From the NCBI GenBank assembly GCA_964474655.1, contig CAYYTU010000118.1, positions 1-7,169 of the forward strand: DNA of 7,169 bases. Reading direction: 5' to 3'. The notes beneath the pieces are model-generated. The model ran no database searches and was not told the DNA's origin. It saw only the letters and a list, made by a program, of their open reading frames with translations. The position numbers and the translations under genes are program-made. This document shows, in pieces, positions 1-6,443 of the stretch. Positions within the stretch are counted from its first letter, which is position 1; each line of letters starts with the position of its first letter. The stretch comes from CAYYTU01 sp964474655. GTDB lineage: Bacteria; Chloroflexota; Anaerolineae; B4-G1.

Positions 1-70
1 CAATAATAGCCTCCCGATCATTTGATTCGAAGCGACCCCACTGACACGTTGTTACGCGCTTGCCCGTCAT
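1..70 (-). CDS. Start of an unidentified gene, cut by the left window edge
   Basis: An ATG at 70-68 opens a frame with no stop for 23 codons up to the window edge; the peptide begins MTGKRVTTCQWGRFESNDR. A GGAG Shine-Dalgarno sequence lies 7 nt upstream. The start falls 41 nt after the SDR stop codon on the same strand, which suits the next gene of the same operon. The fragment is too short to place in a family: no signal peptide, membrane segment or known motif is visible. By position it could encode another enzyme acting on the imported compound, but that is inference. A short open frame can also arise by chance, so the call rests on the Shine-Dalgarno sequence, strand and spacing. Confidence 0.5.
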   Translation of the reverse strand, partial: MTGKRVTTCQWGRFESNDREAII

Positions 71-77
71 TTTGCTG

Positions 78-81
78 CTCC
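78..81 (-). promoter_or_regulatory. Shine-Dalgarno sequence of the left-edge gene
   Basis: The minus strand reads GGAG, then 7 nt, then ATG at 70. This is the main reason for accepting the truncated frame at the left edge as a real gene start. Confidence 0.45.
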
Positions 82-111
82 GACGTATAGCGTGACACGA
101 GGGTGGGCCGT

Positions 112-867
112 TCAGTACGCCAGGTATCCCCCATCAACAGGAAGGGAGATCCCTGTCACGTAGCTCGCCTCATCCTCCGATGCCAGGAAGATCGCTGCTC
201 CCACCATCTCATCGGGCTGGGCCGGCCGGTTCATAGGGATCCGTGCCAGCACCTTGTCTCGCAGTGCGGCAAACTCTTCCTTGTGCATGAAACCTGTACC
301 AGTCTCAGTGAGCCCCGGAGCAATTGCGTTAACGCGGATGCCGTGCTCAACCAGATCTAGAGCCATTGCTTTGGTAAGCATCTTCACCCCGCCCTTCGCC
401 GCCACATAGTGGGGGTAGTTCTGTTGAGCCACTTCATCACATATAGAAGAGATATTGACGATAGCACCGCCTCCTTGGCTTGCCATATGCCGAGCAGCGG
501 CTTGCCCAGTCAGGTACATCCCTTTGAGACTAACATCCAACACGCGATCCCACTCATCTTCGGGCAAGTCCAGGAAATTGCGAGTAGTCGAGATACCGGG
601 TCCGGACACGACGACGTGAATACGGCCAAGTAACTCAATGGCCTCCGAAAAAAGCGCATCCACTTGATCCTTCTTAGCGACATCGACTTTGACAGCAAAT
701 GCCTCGCCTCCAGCGGATTCGATAGTCTCGACCGTTTTCTGTGCGGCCGCCAGATCGATGTCCCCAATCACAATGCTTGCTCCCTCCCTGGCGAATCCTA
801 TCGCGATGGCACGGCCGATGCCGCTGCCTGCGGCGGTGACAATAGCATTCTTATCTTGAAGTCTCAT
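112..867 (-). CDS. SDR-family NAD(P)-dependent oxidoreductase
   Basis: This 251-residue protein has the length of a classical single-domain short-chain dehydrogenase/reductase, a cytoplasmic Rossmann enzyme that interconverts an alcohol and a ketone. The nucleotide-binding motif is TAAGSGIG (11-18). Asp36 after strand 2 favours NAD(H) over NADP(H) by family rule, and VDV is at 61-63. The catalytic residues are Ser141, Tyr154 and Lys158 (YVAAK), followed by APG at 183-185 and the C-terminal LPVDGGYLAY. Three motifs are atypical: Ala12 replaces the first glycine of TGxxxGxG, SGPG (88-91) replaces NNAG, and Ser113 stands where the fourth catalytic residue, Asn, is expected. The ATG has AAAGGGGA upstream with about 8 nt spacing. 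The gene begins 101 nt after the ATPase stop, a gap with no convincing terminator. It probably acts on the imported solute or its product; the substrate is unknown. Confidence 0.93.
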   Translation of the reverse strand: MRLQDKNAIVTAAGSGIGRAIAIGFAREGASIVIGDIDLAAAQKTVETIESAGGEAFAVKVDVAKKDQVDALFSEAIELLGRIHVVVSGPGISTTRNFLDLPEDEWDRVLDVSLKGMYLTGQAAARHMASQGGGAIVNISSICDEVAQQNYPHYVAAKGGVKMLTKAMALDLVEHGIRVNAIAPGLTETGTGFMHKEEFAALRDKVLARIPMNRPAQPDEMVGAAIFLASEDEASYVTGISLPVDGGYLAY

Positions 868-968
868 AACAAACGTCCCCTTTCAAATCGAACCTGAAAC
901 AGCGAAACTGCTCAAGTGACTGACTTACGTTTTGGTAGATTGGCCCGCAGCGGGGTCCTTCGCTTCGC

Positions 969-3086
969 TCATTCTCCTTCCGCCAAACTATGGATGACAG
1001 GCTCCATAGCCCTGAGCTGCTCTAGTGGAAGATGGCAAAGAATCCTGTGGTCGCCGGCGATGTCCTGCAAGGGGGGCTCTTCCTCCTCGCAGATCTTGCC
1101 TCCTTCAGGCAGCTGGTGCCTCCGCGGACACCGGGTGTGGAACCGACAACCTGTTGGGGGATCCAGTGCACTTGGAACCGTGCCCTCAAGCCGGATGTGC
1201 TCCTGCCGGACGGCGGGATCCGGAATAGGGGCCGCGGCCAAAAGAGCTTCTGTGTACGGATGGTAGGGAGGGGCGTAGATCCTCTCCGCGGGACCAAACT
1301 CCACGAACTGCCCTAGATACATAACGGCGACGTAATCCGAGAAGTAGCGAACAACACTCAGGTCGTGAGAGATATAGACCATGGTGATGCTGTGCTCGGT
1401 CTGAAGATCCAGCAACAAGTTCAGGATGGCGGCTTGCACCGATACATCCAGCGAGGTGACCGGTTCGTCGCACAGGACCAGCTCGGGATGAGTAGCTATC
1501 GCTCGGCCGATAGCTACCCGTTGCTTCTCGCCTCCACTAAGCTGACGCGGGCGACGATGGTAGTAACTTTCGTCCAAGTAGACTGCGTTCAGTAGTTTGT
1601 TGACCTCTTCTTTCAGATCGCTTTCGTCCGGCTTCTTGAACTGCCGCAATGAGCGGGCAATCTGATAGCCGACTGAGAAGGATGGATTGAGTGTCGAGTC
1701 TGGGTTCTGGAAAACCATCTGCAATTCCCTGATGACGTCCATGTCGCGAGCCTCCACGGGCTTCGAGATATCAATTTCAAGGAACTTCACGTGGCCGTCA
1801 GTCATCGATTCCAAACCGACCACCGTCTTGGCCAACGTGCTCTTTCCACAGCCTGATTCTCCCACAATGCCCAATGTCGCTCCGCGCGGTAATCGAAAAC
1901 TGACGCCGTCTACCGCTTGGACGTAACGCTTCTCACCCAGTCCTAGCAAGCTCTTCACCGATTGGCTTTCTTGCTCGTAGTACTTCCTCAGATAGTGAAC
2001 TTCAAGGGTAGCTATTCTGTCGCTCTGCCACAAACTGGATGAAACGGCGCGTTCCCGTTCGCGCGGAGCTTCCCATCCTTTTGGTTCTGGCAGATGCCAC
2101 GCATCAGAGTGGCAGCGCACATAGTGGCCCGGACTCATCTCCCGTAGAACCGGCGCTTCCGTGGGGCATTTCTCCCCTGAGCATTCGCAACGAGGCTCAA
2201 ACAGACATCCTGCCGGCACGTCGTTGGGCGATGGAACTCGACCCGCGATTGGGCGCAAATGGCTGGATTCCTTGCTCGACCCTAGCCGAGGGACACAGCG
2301 CGTCAGCGCTGCAGTGTAGGGGTGAGCCGGATCAGCAAAGATATCCTCCACGGATGCGTTCTCCACGATCGTGCCCACGTACATCACGCCGACTCGGTCG
2401 CAGACTTGCGCAATGACTCCAAGGTTGTGACTGATATACAGAATAGCTGCATCGAACTCGTGACGCAACTCATCAATGAGATCCAGAACCGCGGCTTCCA
2501 CGGTTACGTCAAGAGCTGTGGTGGGCTCGTCCATGATGAGGAGTGCCGGGTCATTGAGCAACGCCATCGCAATGATCACTCGTTGCTGCTGTCCTCCTGA
2601 GAGCTGATGAGGATAGCGCTGCATAATAAGCTCAGGGTCGGGCATGTAGACGCGACTTAGCACCTCAATGCATCTCTGCCGCGCTTCTTCTATGGTCACA
2701 TCGCTGTGTGTGGTCAGTACCTCAGTGAGCTGAGTGCCGATCCTCAGAGTGGGGTTGAGTGCCAACATAGGATCTTGAAACACCATCGAAATGTCATTCC
2801 CTCGCAGCGCGCGCAACTCTTCCTCAGTCCGCCCAACCAGGTTGCGTCCCTGAAAGATGATCTTTCCTCCAGCAATGTATCCATTCCGTCCTAGTGAGTT
2901 GACGATGCCATAGGCTACCGTGCTCTTGCCGCATCCTGACTCCCCGACTATGCCGAAGCTCTCTCCTTGGTAGATCTCAAAAGAGACATCTTTCACAGCA
3001 TTGACTGTTCCGCTACGTGTCTCGTATGATGCGGCTAGGTTCTCCACTTTGAGAATCGGTGTCTCGCTTCGTCTATTTGCTCCCAT
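969..3086 (-). CDS. Fused DppD-DppF type ABC transporter ATPase
   Basis: A single 705-residue protein joins the two ATPases that usually come as separate DppD and DppF subunits, and energises import through the two permeases encoded upstream. Domain 1 has Walker A GESGCGKST (48-56), Q-loop FQDP (103-106), signature LSGGQ (162-166), Walker B LLIMDEP (182-188) and switch His220. Domain 2 has Walker A (409-417), FQNP (459-462), LSGGE (516-520), LVLCDEP (536-542) and His574. Both sites therefore look catalytically complete. Each half ends in the oligopeptide-transporter C-terminal region (HPYT, then a cysteine set: C294, C300, C307, C325 and C647, C653, C666, C684), a region reported to hold an iron-sulfur cluster in some OppD proteins. 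A GTG at 3110 would add eight residues, but it lacks a Shine-Dalgarno sequence; the ATG at 3086 has one. Fused forms of this kind are known elsewhere (GsiA-like). Confidence 0.95.
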   Translation of the reverse strand: MGANRRSETPILKVENLAASYETRSGTVNAVKDVSFEIYQGESFGIVGESGCGKSTVAYGIVNSLGRNGYIAGGKIIFQGRNLVGRTEEELRALRGNDISMVFQDPMLALNPTLRIGTQLTEVLTTHSDVTIEEARQRCIEVLSRVYMPDPELIMQRYPHQLSGGQQQRVIIAMALLNDPALLIMDEPTTALDVTVEAAVLDLIDELRHEFDAAILYISHNLGVIAQVCDRVGVMYVGTIVENASVEDIFADPAHPYTAALTRCVPRLGSSKESSHLRPIAGRVPSPNDVPAGCLFEPRCECSGEKCPTEAPVLREMSPGHYVRCHSDAWHLPEPKGWEAPRERERAVSSSLWQSDRIATLEVHYLRKYYEQESQSVKSLLGLGEKRYVQAVDGVSFRLPRGATLGIVGESGCGKSTLAKTVVGLESMTDGHVKFLEIDISKPVEARDMDVIRELQMVFQNPDSTLNPSFSVGYQIARSLRQFKKPDESDLKEEVNKLLNAVYLDESYYHRRPRQLSGGEKQRVAIGRAIATHPELVLCDEPVTSLDVSVQAAILNLLLDLQTEHSITMVYISHDLSVVRYFSDYVAVMYLGQFVEFGPAERIYAPPYHPYTEALLAAAPIPDPAVRQEHIRLEGTVPSALDPPTGCRFHTRCPRRHQLPEGGKICEEEEPPLQDIAGDHRILCHLPLEQLRAMEPVIHSLAEGE

Positions 3087-3090
3087 TTCA

Positions 3091-3097
3091 CTTCCTT
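3091..3097 (-). promoter_or_regulatory. Shine-Dalgarno sequence that decides the ATPase start
   Basis: The minus strand reads AAGGAAG, ending 4 nt before the ATG at 3086 (6 nt if AAGGA is taken as the core). No comparable purine run precedes the alternative GTG at 3110. This supports the shorter 705-residue product. Confidence 0.6.
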
Positions 3098-3166
3098 CAG
3101 ATGTGATCACTGCCAGGCAAGATAGCCAGCTTCACTCCGCCAGGCTTTCTTCAGCGGGCACTGGGC

Positions 3167-4066
3167 CTATCCGTATTTCCCCAACTCCTTATCCAGGCCA
3201 TCCGCTACCATATTCAGACCCACAACCAGAGACGAGATTGCCAGCGAGGGCCACAGAACAGCCCACGGGTTGCTCCATATGAACCGTCGGGCAGAGTTGA
3301 CCATGTTCCCCCAGTCGGGGGTGGGCGGCGGAAGACCCAGACCAAGAAAACCGAGCGTGCCGATGGCGAAGATCGTATATCCTATCCGTAACGCCGCATC
3401 TACAATCAAGGGCCCCCTTGCATTAGGCAGTATCTCGACAAACATAATGTACAGAGATCTCTCTCCCCGGAGCTTCGCGGCGGAGATGTACTCTCGAGTA
3501 CGGATATCCAAGGTCAGACTTCTCACAAGACGCGCTATGCCCGGGACACCAGAGACGGTAATGGCAACAACCACATTGATAGCAGACGGCCCTACAGCCG
3601 CGATGATCACCAAGTAGAGCAGGATCCTCGGAAATGCCATAATTGTGTCCACAATACGCATGATGACATCGTCAATCCAACCGCCATAGTAGCCGCCCAG
3701 AAGTCCAATGGTTGTGCCGACCAAGAGGGCAAAGAACACAGAGGTAGGCGCCAGTGCAAGGACAACTCGACTTCCATAGACCAGATGAGACCAAATATCT
3801 CGACCTTTGTGATCTGTGCCTAGCCAGTGTTCAGCAGAAGGGCCCTCATTTACCGCTGTGTTGTCTTCCTCCAAGGGAGGATGCATCGTAATCAGAGGTG
3901 CGGCAGCTGCTGCAAACACCCAGAATAACACAATGGCGAGTCCAACCACGGTGATCTTTTGCGCTGTCACTATGGATAGGGCATCAAGCAGCCTCCCCCT
4001 CTCTTCCGAAGACGCTTCAGTCCGCCTTTCAGCCACAACTGCTGTCTGTTTGCTATCGGTAGTCAT
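3167..4066 (-). CDS. dppC: DppC-type ABC transporter permease
   Basis: This 299-residue inner-membrane permease is the second channel subunit of the importer; the symbol names the family, not a proven dipeptide substrate. After a polar N-terminus (1-35), transmembrane helix 1 spans about 38-60. The family hallmark HWLGTDHKGRDIWS (80-93) follows, then helices near 101-125, 142-160, 162-180, 225-245 and 270-288. The EAA coupling region that docks on the ATPase is at about 190-222 (REYISAAKLRG, ILPNARGP). PPPTPDWGNMV (247-256 region) is the usual late periplasmic motif. Length and motif order are normal, in contrast to its DppB partner. The ATG has GAGGAG 8 nt upstream. The ATPase reading frame follows 80 nt downstream (56 nt if the GTG start were used). 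The long 268 nt gap before this gene is unusual for a permease pair. Confidence 0.96.
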   Translation of the reverse strand: MTTDSKQTAVVAERRTEASSEERGRLLDALSIVTAQKITVVGLAIVLFWVFAAAAAPLITMHPPLEEDNTAVNEGPSAEHWLGTDHKGRDIWSHLVYGSRVVLALAPTSVFFALLVGTTIGLLGGYYGGWIDDVIMRIVDTIMAFPRILLYLVIIAAVGPSAINVVVAITVSGVPGIARLVRSLTLDIRTREYISAAKLRGERSLYIMFVEILPNARGPLIVDAALRIGYTIFAIGTLGFLGLGLPPPTPDWGNMVNSARRFIWSNPWAVLWPSLAISSLVVGLNMVADGLDKELGKYG

Positions 4067-4137
4067 CGTTCTTTCTCCTCAGGGTCTTGATTTCGTGTGC
4101 GTGGGCATTGACTCTCCAAGAGAAATTCATATTCAAG

Positions 4138-4148
4138 ACGTTCAACGT
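4138..4148. repeat. Short palindrome ACGTT-N-AACGT
   Basis: The gap between the permease genes contains an 11-bp palindrome with 5-bp arms around one central base, 71 nt upstream of the dppC start. It resembles a small operator half-site pair, but a palindrome this short can occur by chance. Confidence 0.2.
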
Positions 4149-4171
4149 AAACCAGCCGCACCAACTGTCTG

Positions 4172-4193
4172 GCGATCTACTGTATGGGATCGC
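4172..4193. repeat. Inverted repeat GCGATC-N10-GATCGC
   Basis: The arms are perfect 6-bp inverted copies separated by 10 bp, inside the dppB-dppC gap. It could be an operator with half-sites two helical faces apart, or a weak RNA hairpin. No U-run follows on the minus strand, so it is not an intrinsic terminator. Confidence 0.3.
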
Positions 4194-4262
4194 ACCGTCC
4201 CCGCGGCTTTCTTGTGGGTCGTCCCGAGAGCCTCAACATTCATGAAGGAAGATGGTCAGCTT

Positions 4263-4283
4263 GCCGATCAACCCTTGATCGGC
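4263..4283 (-). promoter_or_regulatory. Perfect 9-bp stem-loop between the permease genes
   Basis: The sequence is GCCGATCAA, a 3-nt loop, then TTGATCGGC, a perfect 9-bp stem that lies 51 nt downstream of the dppB stop codon. In the transcript the loop is GGG and the following bases are AAGCTGACC, with no U-tract, so a Rho-independent terminator is unlikely. Stable intercistronic hairpins of this sort commonly block 3' exonucleases or mark RNA processing sites. The palindrome could equally be bound as DNA by a repressor. Confidence 0.6.
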
Positions 4284-4334
4284 CCCAACAAGTTATGTAG
4301 GTTCTCCACCCATCCCAGCCTGTCCGCTGAATCA

Positions 4335-6200
4335 CTACTGTTCCCCATAGCGAATACGGGGGTTAAGGAAGCTGTAGGCGATATCCCCGACCAGCTGAGT
4401 GCTCACGGCCAACACGACCATCACCATCGCCCCAGCCTCAATCGCGAAGACGTCCTTCGAAAGCGCTGAATCATACAGGTACTTCCCAAGTCCCGGGAAA
4501 CCAAAGATCGCCTCAACTACCACGATGCCCCCGATAAGCCAGTTCACGTGAAGCAGAATTACCGTGAGAGGCGCAATTAGCGCGTTGCGCAACATATGCT
4601 TGAGAACAATAGTGTGGTAAGGCAACCCCTTGAGTGAAGCCGTTTGGATGTAGGGTTCTCTCATCACCTCAACGACGCTGGATCGAGTGATCCGCAATAC
4701 ATAGCCTAGCTCGATCAAGGCGAGAGTCAGAACCGGCAGTACGAGCATCTCAGGGTTCTCAAACAGAGCAGAATCACTTGCATACACCGTTGCCCCCGGC
4801 AGGAGCCCTAGCCAGGAAGAGAGAACGAGTACGAGAACGACCCCGGTTGCGAAAACCGGCGTCGATGTAGTAATGAGACCAAAGAGTGAGAGGAGGCGAT
4901 CAAGGAATCCACCATTGTTCAGTCCGGCAATCACTCCCAGCGCCACTGCCACTGGCATGATTGTGATGAATGCGATGCCCGCTAGAACGAGGGAGTTACG
5001 CAACCGACGGACAAGTACCGGACCCACGGGCCGGCCGGTCTTGATTGACCTGCCCGGGTCCCCCCGCAAGAATCCCTTATTGAGAGGGATGTACTTCACA
5101 CCTCCCCCTTCTTTGGCTATCCAGCCTCCCATCCCAAATTCCCACGCACTTACCTCACCGGCTGACGAGTAGAGTACCTCATAGGATAGCTCGGTAGTCT
5201 CTTGGACGGGAATGCTCACATCCTGAAACAAGGTGTAGTATACATACCCTTGTTCCTCGGTGACGCGTCCAGTGATTTCAAACACGGCTGCTCCTTCGGT
5301 CCCCACACCCGCCTCTTTGCCTTCGACGACTGCAGCTGCAAGTTCCCCTTCACCACCGGCTCCCGACGCGAAGAATTCACCGCTGAAGTCGTCTTGGGTT
5401 GGGGTAAAATGCTTCATCCCCGAATCCACAGCATCTTCCTCAGTGATCCTTGCTTCTTTGAGAAACACGCTCACGTGGAAAGGGAACGCCATAGTCCCAC
5501 CCCGATAGTCGAGGCCCAGGAGTATCTCGTCGATTGTCTTCCCAGTCAGAGGACTCAAGTCCAACTGTCTGGTGACCCATTCATTGGCGGGGAGGAGACT
5601 ACCCACCGGGGTTCCTCCGTCTGGCCACGCTGGGCGGCCTTCGCGGTCTTCCAACTTGAAGTCGCTCAAGGTAGTTCCATCGGAGAAGCGCAGATCTATG
5701 CCCCCCGTTGGGACCACTTTGGCGGTTCTCACGAACTTCACCGCCCGACCCTCTTGATCGACTGCCCAGACATACTGGTTTCCCGAATCGCCCTTACGCC
5801 ATCGCTCATTGTCGATCGACTCTCTGATTGTGCCATCTGGGAATCGGTGAATGGCAACGAGATCTCGCTCCTCCATTTTCCATCGTACTAATCCGTCGTC
5901 TTCTGCCGCCCACCACGAAGCGCTTCCTCGGTCGTCTTTGACCTGCACTAGCTCCAGTCCCGTGATACGTTCAGCTTGCCAGTCAGTACCTAAAAGCCAT
6001 GAAACGTACCGAACGTAGAACGGGCGGTCAAGGCCATGCTGAGCCAGGAAGGCCGCTTCCTGTTCCGCTGTCGCGAACTGACCCAAGACGTTGCGAGCGA
6101 GGTTGCCAGGAGCCATCTCGACCAACACGAAGACGATAACTGACACGATGAACATCGTGAGAAGCATCAGGGCTAGGCGCCGGGCAATGAACTTGATCAT
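4335..6200 (-). CDS. dppB: DppB-type ABC permease with a ~300-residue extracytoplasmic insertion
   Basis: This inner-membrane channel subunit of the importer has 621 residues, against roughly 310-340 for ordinary DppB proteins. Residues 1-71 are a normal DppB start: helix 1 (about 8-29), EMAPGN (28-33) and HGLDRPFYVRYVSWLLG (55-71). Normal sequence resumes near 373 with NKGFLRGDPGRSI and RPVGPVLVRRLRNS, followed by helices at about 403-426, 437-461, 484-503, 540-566 and 586-609. The EAA coupling loop is at about 511-546 (REPYIQTASLKG, LRNALIAP), and FGFPGLGKYLY (566-576) and LNPRIRYG (612-619) are typical C-terminal motifs. The reading frame is unbroken across the insertion, so it is not a frameshift fusion. 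GGAGGAG sits 5 nt before the ATG. The symbol names the family; the substrate is unknown. Confidence 0.95.
   Translation of the reverse strand: MIKFIARRLALMLLTMFIVSVIVFVLVEMAPGNLARNVLGQFATAEQEAAFLAQHGLDRPFYVRYVSWLLGTDWQAERITGLELVQVKDDRGSASWWAAEDDGLVRWKMEERDLVAIHRFPDGTIRESIDNERWRKGDSGNQYVWAVDQEGRAVKFVRTAKVVPTGGIDLRFSDGTTLSDFKLEDREGRPAWPDGGTPVGSLLPANEWVTRQLDLSPLTGKTIDEILLGLDYRGGTMAFPFHVSVFLKEARITEEDAVDSGMKHFTPTQDDFSGEFFASGAGGEGELAAAVVEGKEAGVGTEGAAVFEITGRVTEEQGYVYYTLFQDVSIPVQETTELSYEVLYSSAGEVSAWEFGMGGWIAKEGGGVKYIPLNKGFLRGDPGRSIKTGRPVGPVLVRRLRNSLVLAGIAFITIMPVAVALGVIAGLNNGGFLDRLLSLFGLITTSTPVFATGVVLVLVLSSWLGLLPGATVYASDSALFENPEMLVLPVLTLALIELGYVLRITRSSVVEVMREPYIQTASLKGLPYHTIVLKHMLRNALIAPLTVILLHVNWLIGGIVVVEAIFGFPGLGKYLYDSALSKDVFAIEAGAMVMVVLAVSTQLVGDIAYSFLNPRIRYGEQ
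5085..5987 (-). other. Inserted beta-rich domain(s) within the DppB permease
   Basis: Residues ~72-372 of the permease replace the short loop that normally joins helix 1 to the LGRS-like segment before helix 2, and by topology they lie outside the membrane. No hydrophobic helix is visible. The sequence is rich in W, Y, G, D and E and alternates like beta strands. Residues 166-180 (GGIDLRFSDGTTLSD) and 212-229 (QLDLSPLTGKTIDEILLG) look like strands of galactose-binding-like beta-sandwich modules found in carbohydrate-active proteins; this is recalled family resemblance, not a search result. A Gly/Ala/Glu-rich linker (about 279-303) separates a second beta-rich part (about 304-362, with IPVQETTELSY). 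Possible roles are docking the binding protein, binding ligand directly, or anchoring to extracellular glycan. Confidence 0.75.
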
Positions 6201-6205
6201 ATTTA

Positions 6206-6212
6206 CTCCTCC
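6206..6212 (-). promoter_or_regulatory. Strong Shine-Dalgarno sequence of the DppB gene
   Basis: The minus strand reads GGAGGAG, then 5 nt (TAAAT), then ATG at 6200. It fixes the permease start at the residue where helix 1 begins in normal register, and suggests independent, efficient translation despite the 243 nt gap upstream. Confidence 0.7.
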
Positions 6213-6302
6213 AAGCCATCCTCAACTATGTCGCGCCTGGGAGCTTTCCCGAAACATGTACCGGTTGAGGCTGTGTCCAATGTCACTCTCTTGTCGTGTC
6301 GA

Positions 6303-6358
6303 AGCCCCCCGCATGTATGAACCGTCGCCGGAGAGCTGTGGAGACCTTATGGGGGGCT
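6303..6358 (-). repeat. 8-bp inverted repeat AGCCCCCC / GGGGGGCT with 40-nt loop
   Basis: Perfect 8-bp complementary arms at 6303-6310 and 6351-6358 sit in the gap between the binding-protein and permease genes. They could form a long-looped hairpin in the transcript. No U-run follows the arm. The C-run can also pair with the G-run of the neighbouring hairpin at 6405-6431, giving alternative structures. Confidence 0.4.
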
Positions 6359-6404
6359 GAGGACAACCCACCTTCCTAGTACTGCCTGGGGACAGACCAC
6401 CAAA

Positions 6405-6431
6405 TGGGGGGAGCTTGAGATGCCCCCCCCA
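6405..6431 (-). promoter_or_regulatory. G/C-run hairpin just after the binding-protein gene
   Basis: In the transcript UGGGGGG (from 6431-6425) can pair with CCCCCCA (6411-6405) around a 13-nt loop, a 7-bp GC-rich stem beginning 12 nt after the TAG stop. Only a three-base U-run follows, so full termination is doubtful. The position fits the classic intercistronic hairpin behind binding-protein genes, which keeps the binding-protein message more abundant than the downstream permease message (as in the malE-malF case). It could act as a partial terminator or an exonuclease block. Confidence 0.5.
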
Positions 6432-6443
6432 CGGAAGCAGATC

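Noticed and set aside
944..954. A CCCGC/GCGGG hairpin between the ATPase and SDR genes
   Set aside because: Only four pairs can form around a 3-nt loop and no U-run follows on the minus strand, so it is too weak to call a terminator.
3111..3166. Two copies of GCCTGGC on the minus strand between dppC and the ATPase gene
   Set aside because: A 7-bp direct repeat in a 56-bp stretch is weak, and no structure or known site accompanies it.
3816..4469. A 217-codon plus-strand open frame spanning the permease gap
   Set aside because: It runs antisense to the start of dppC and the end of dppB, both of which are clear family members. Its translation shows no recognisable motif and low-complexity Ser/Ala/Thr stretches, and it lacks a convincing Shine-Dalgarno sequence.
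5202..5891. A 229-codon plus-strand open frame opposite the permease insert
   Set aside because: It lies wholly antisense to the inserted domain, which is in frame with clear DppB sequence on both sides. The translation resembles no known protein, and long antisense frames are common in moderately GC-rich coding DNA.
6201..6300. A possible promoter before dppB (TTGGAC and CATAGT-like boxes)
   Set aside because: No pair of boxes has both a fair match and a 16-18 nt spacing. The gene is more likely transcribed from upstream of the binding-protein gene.
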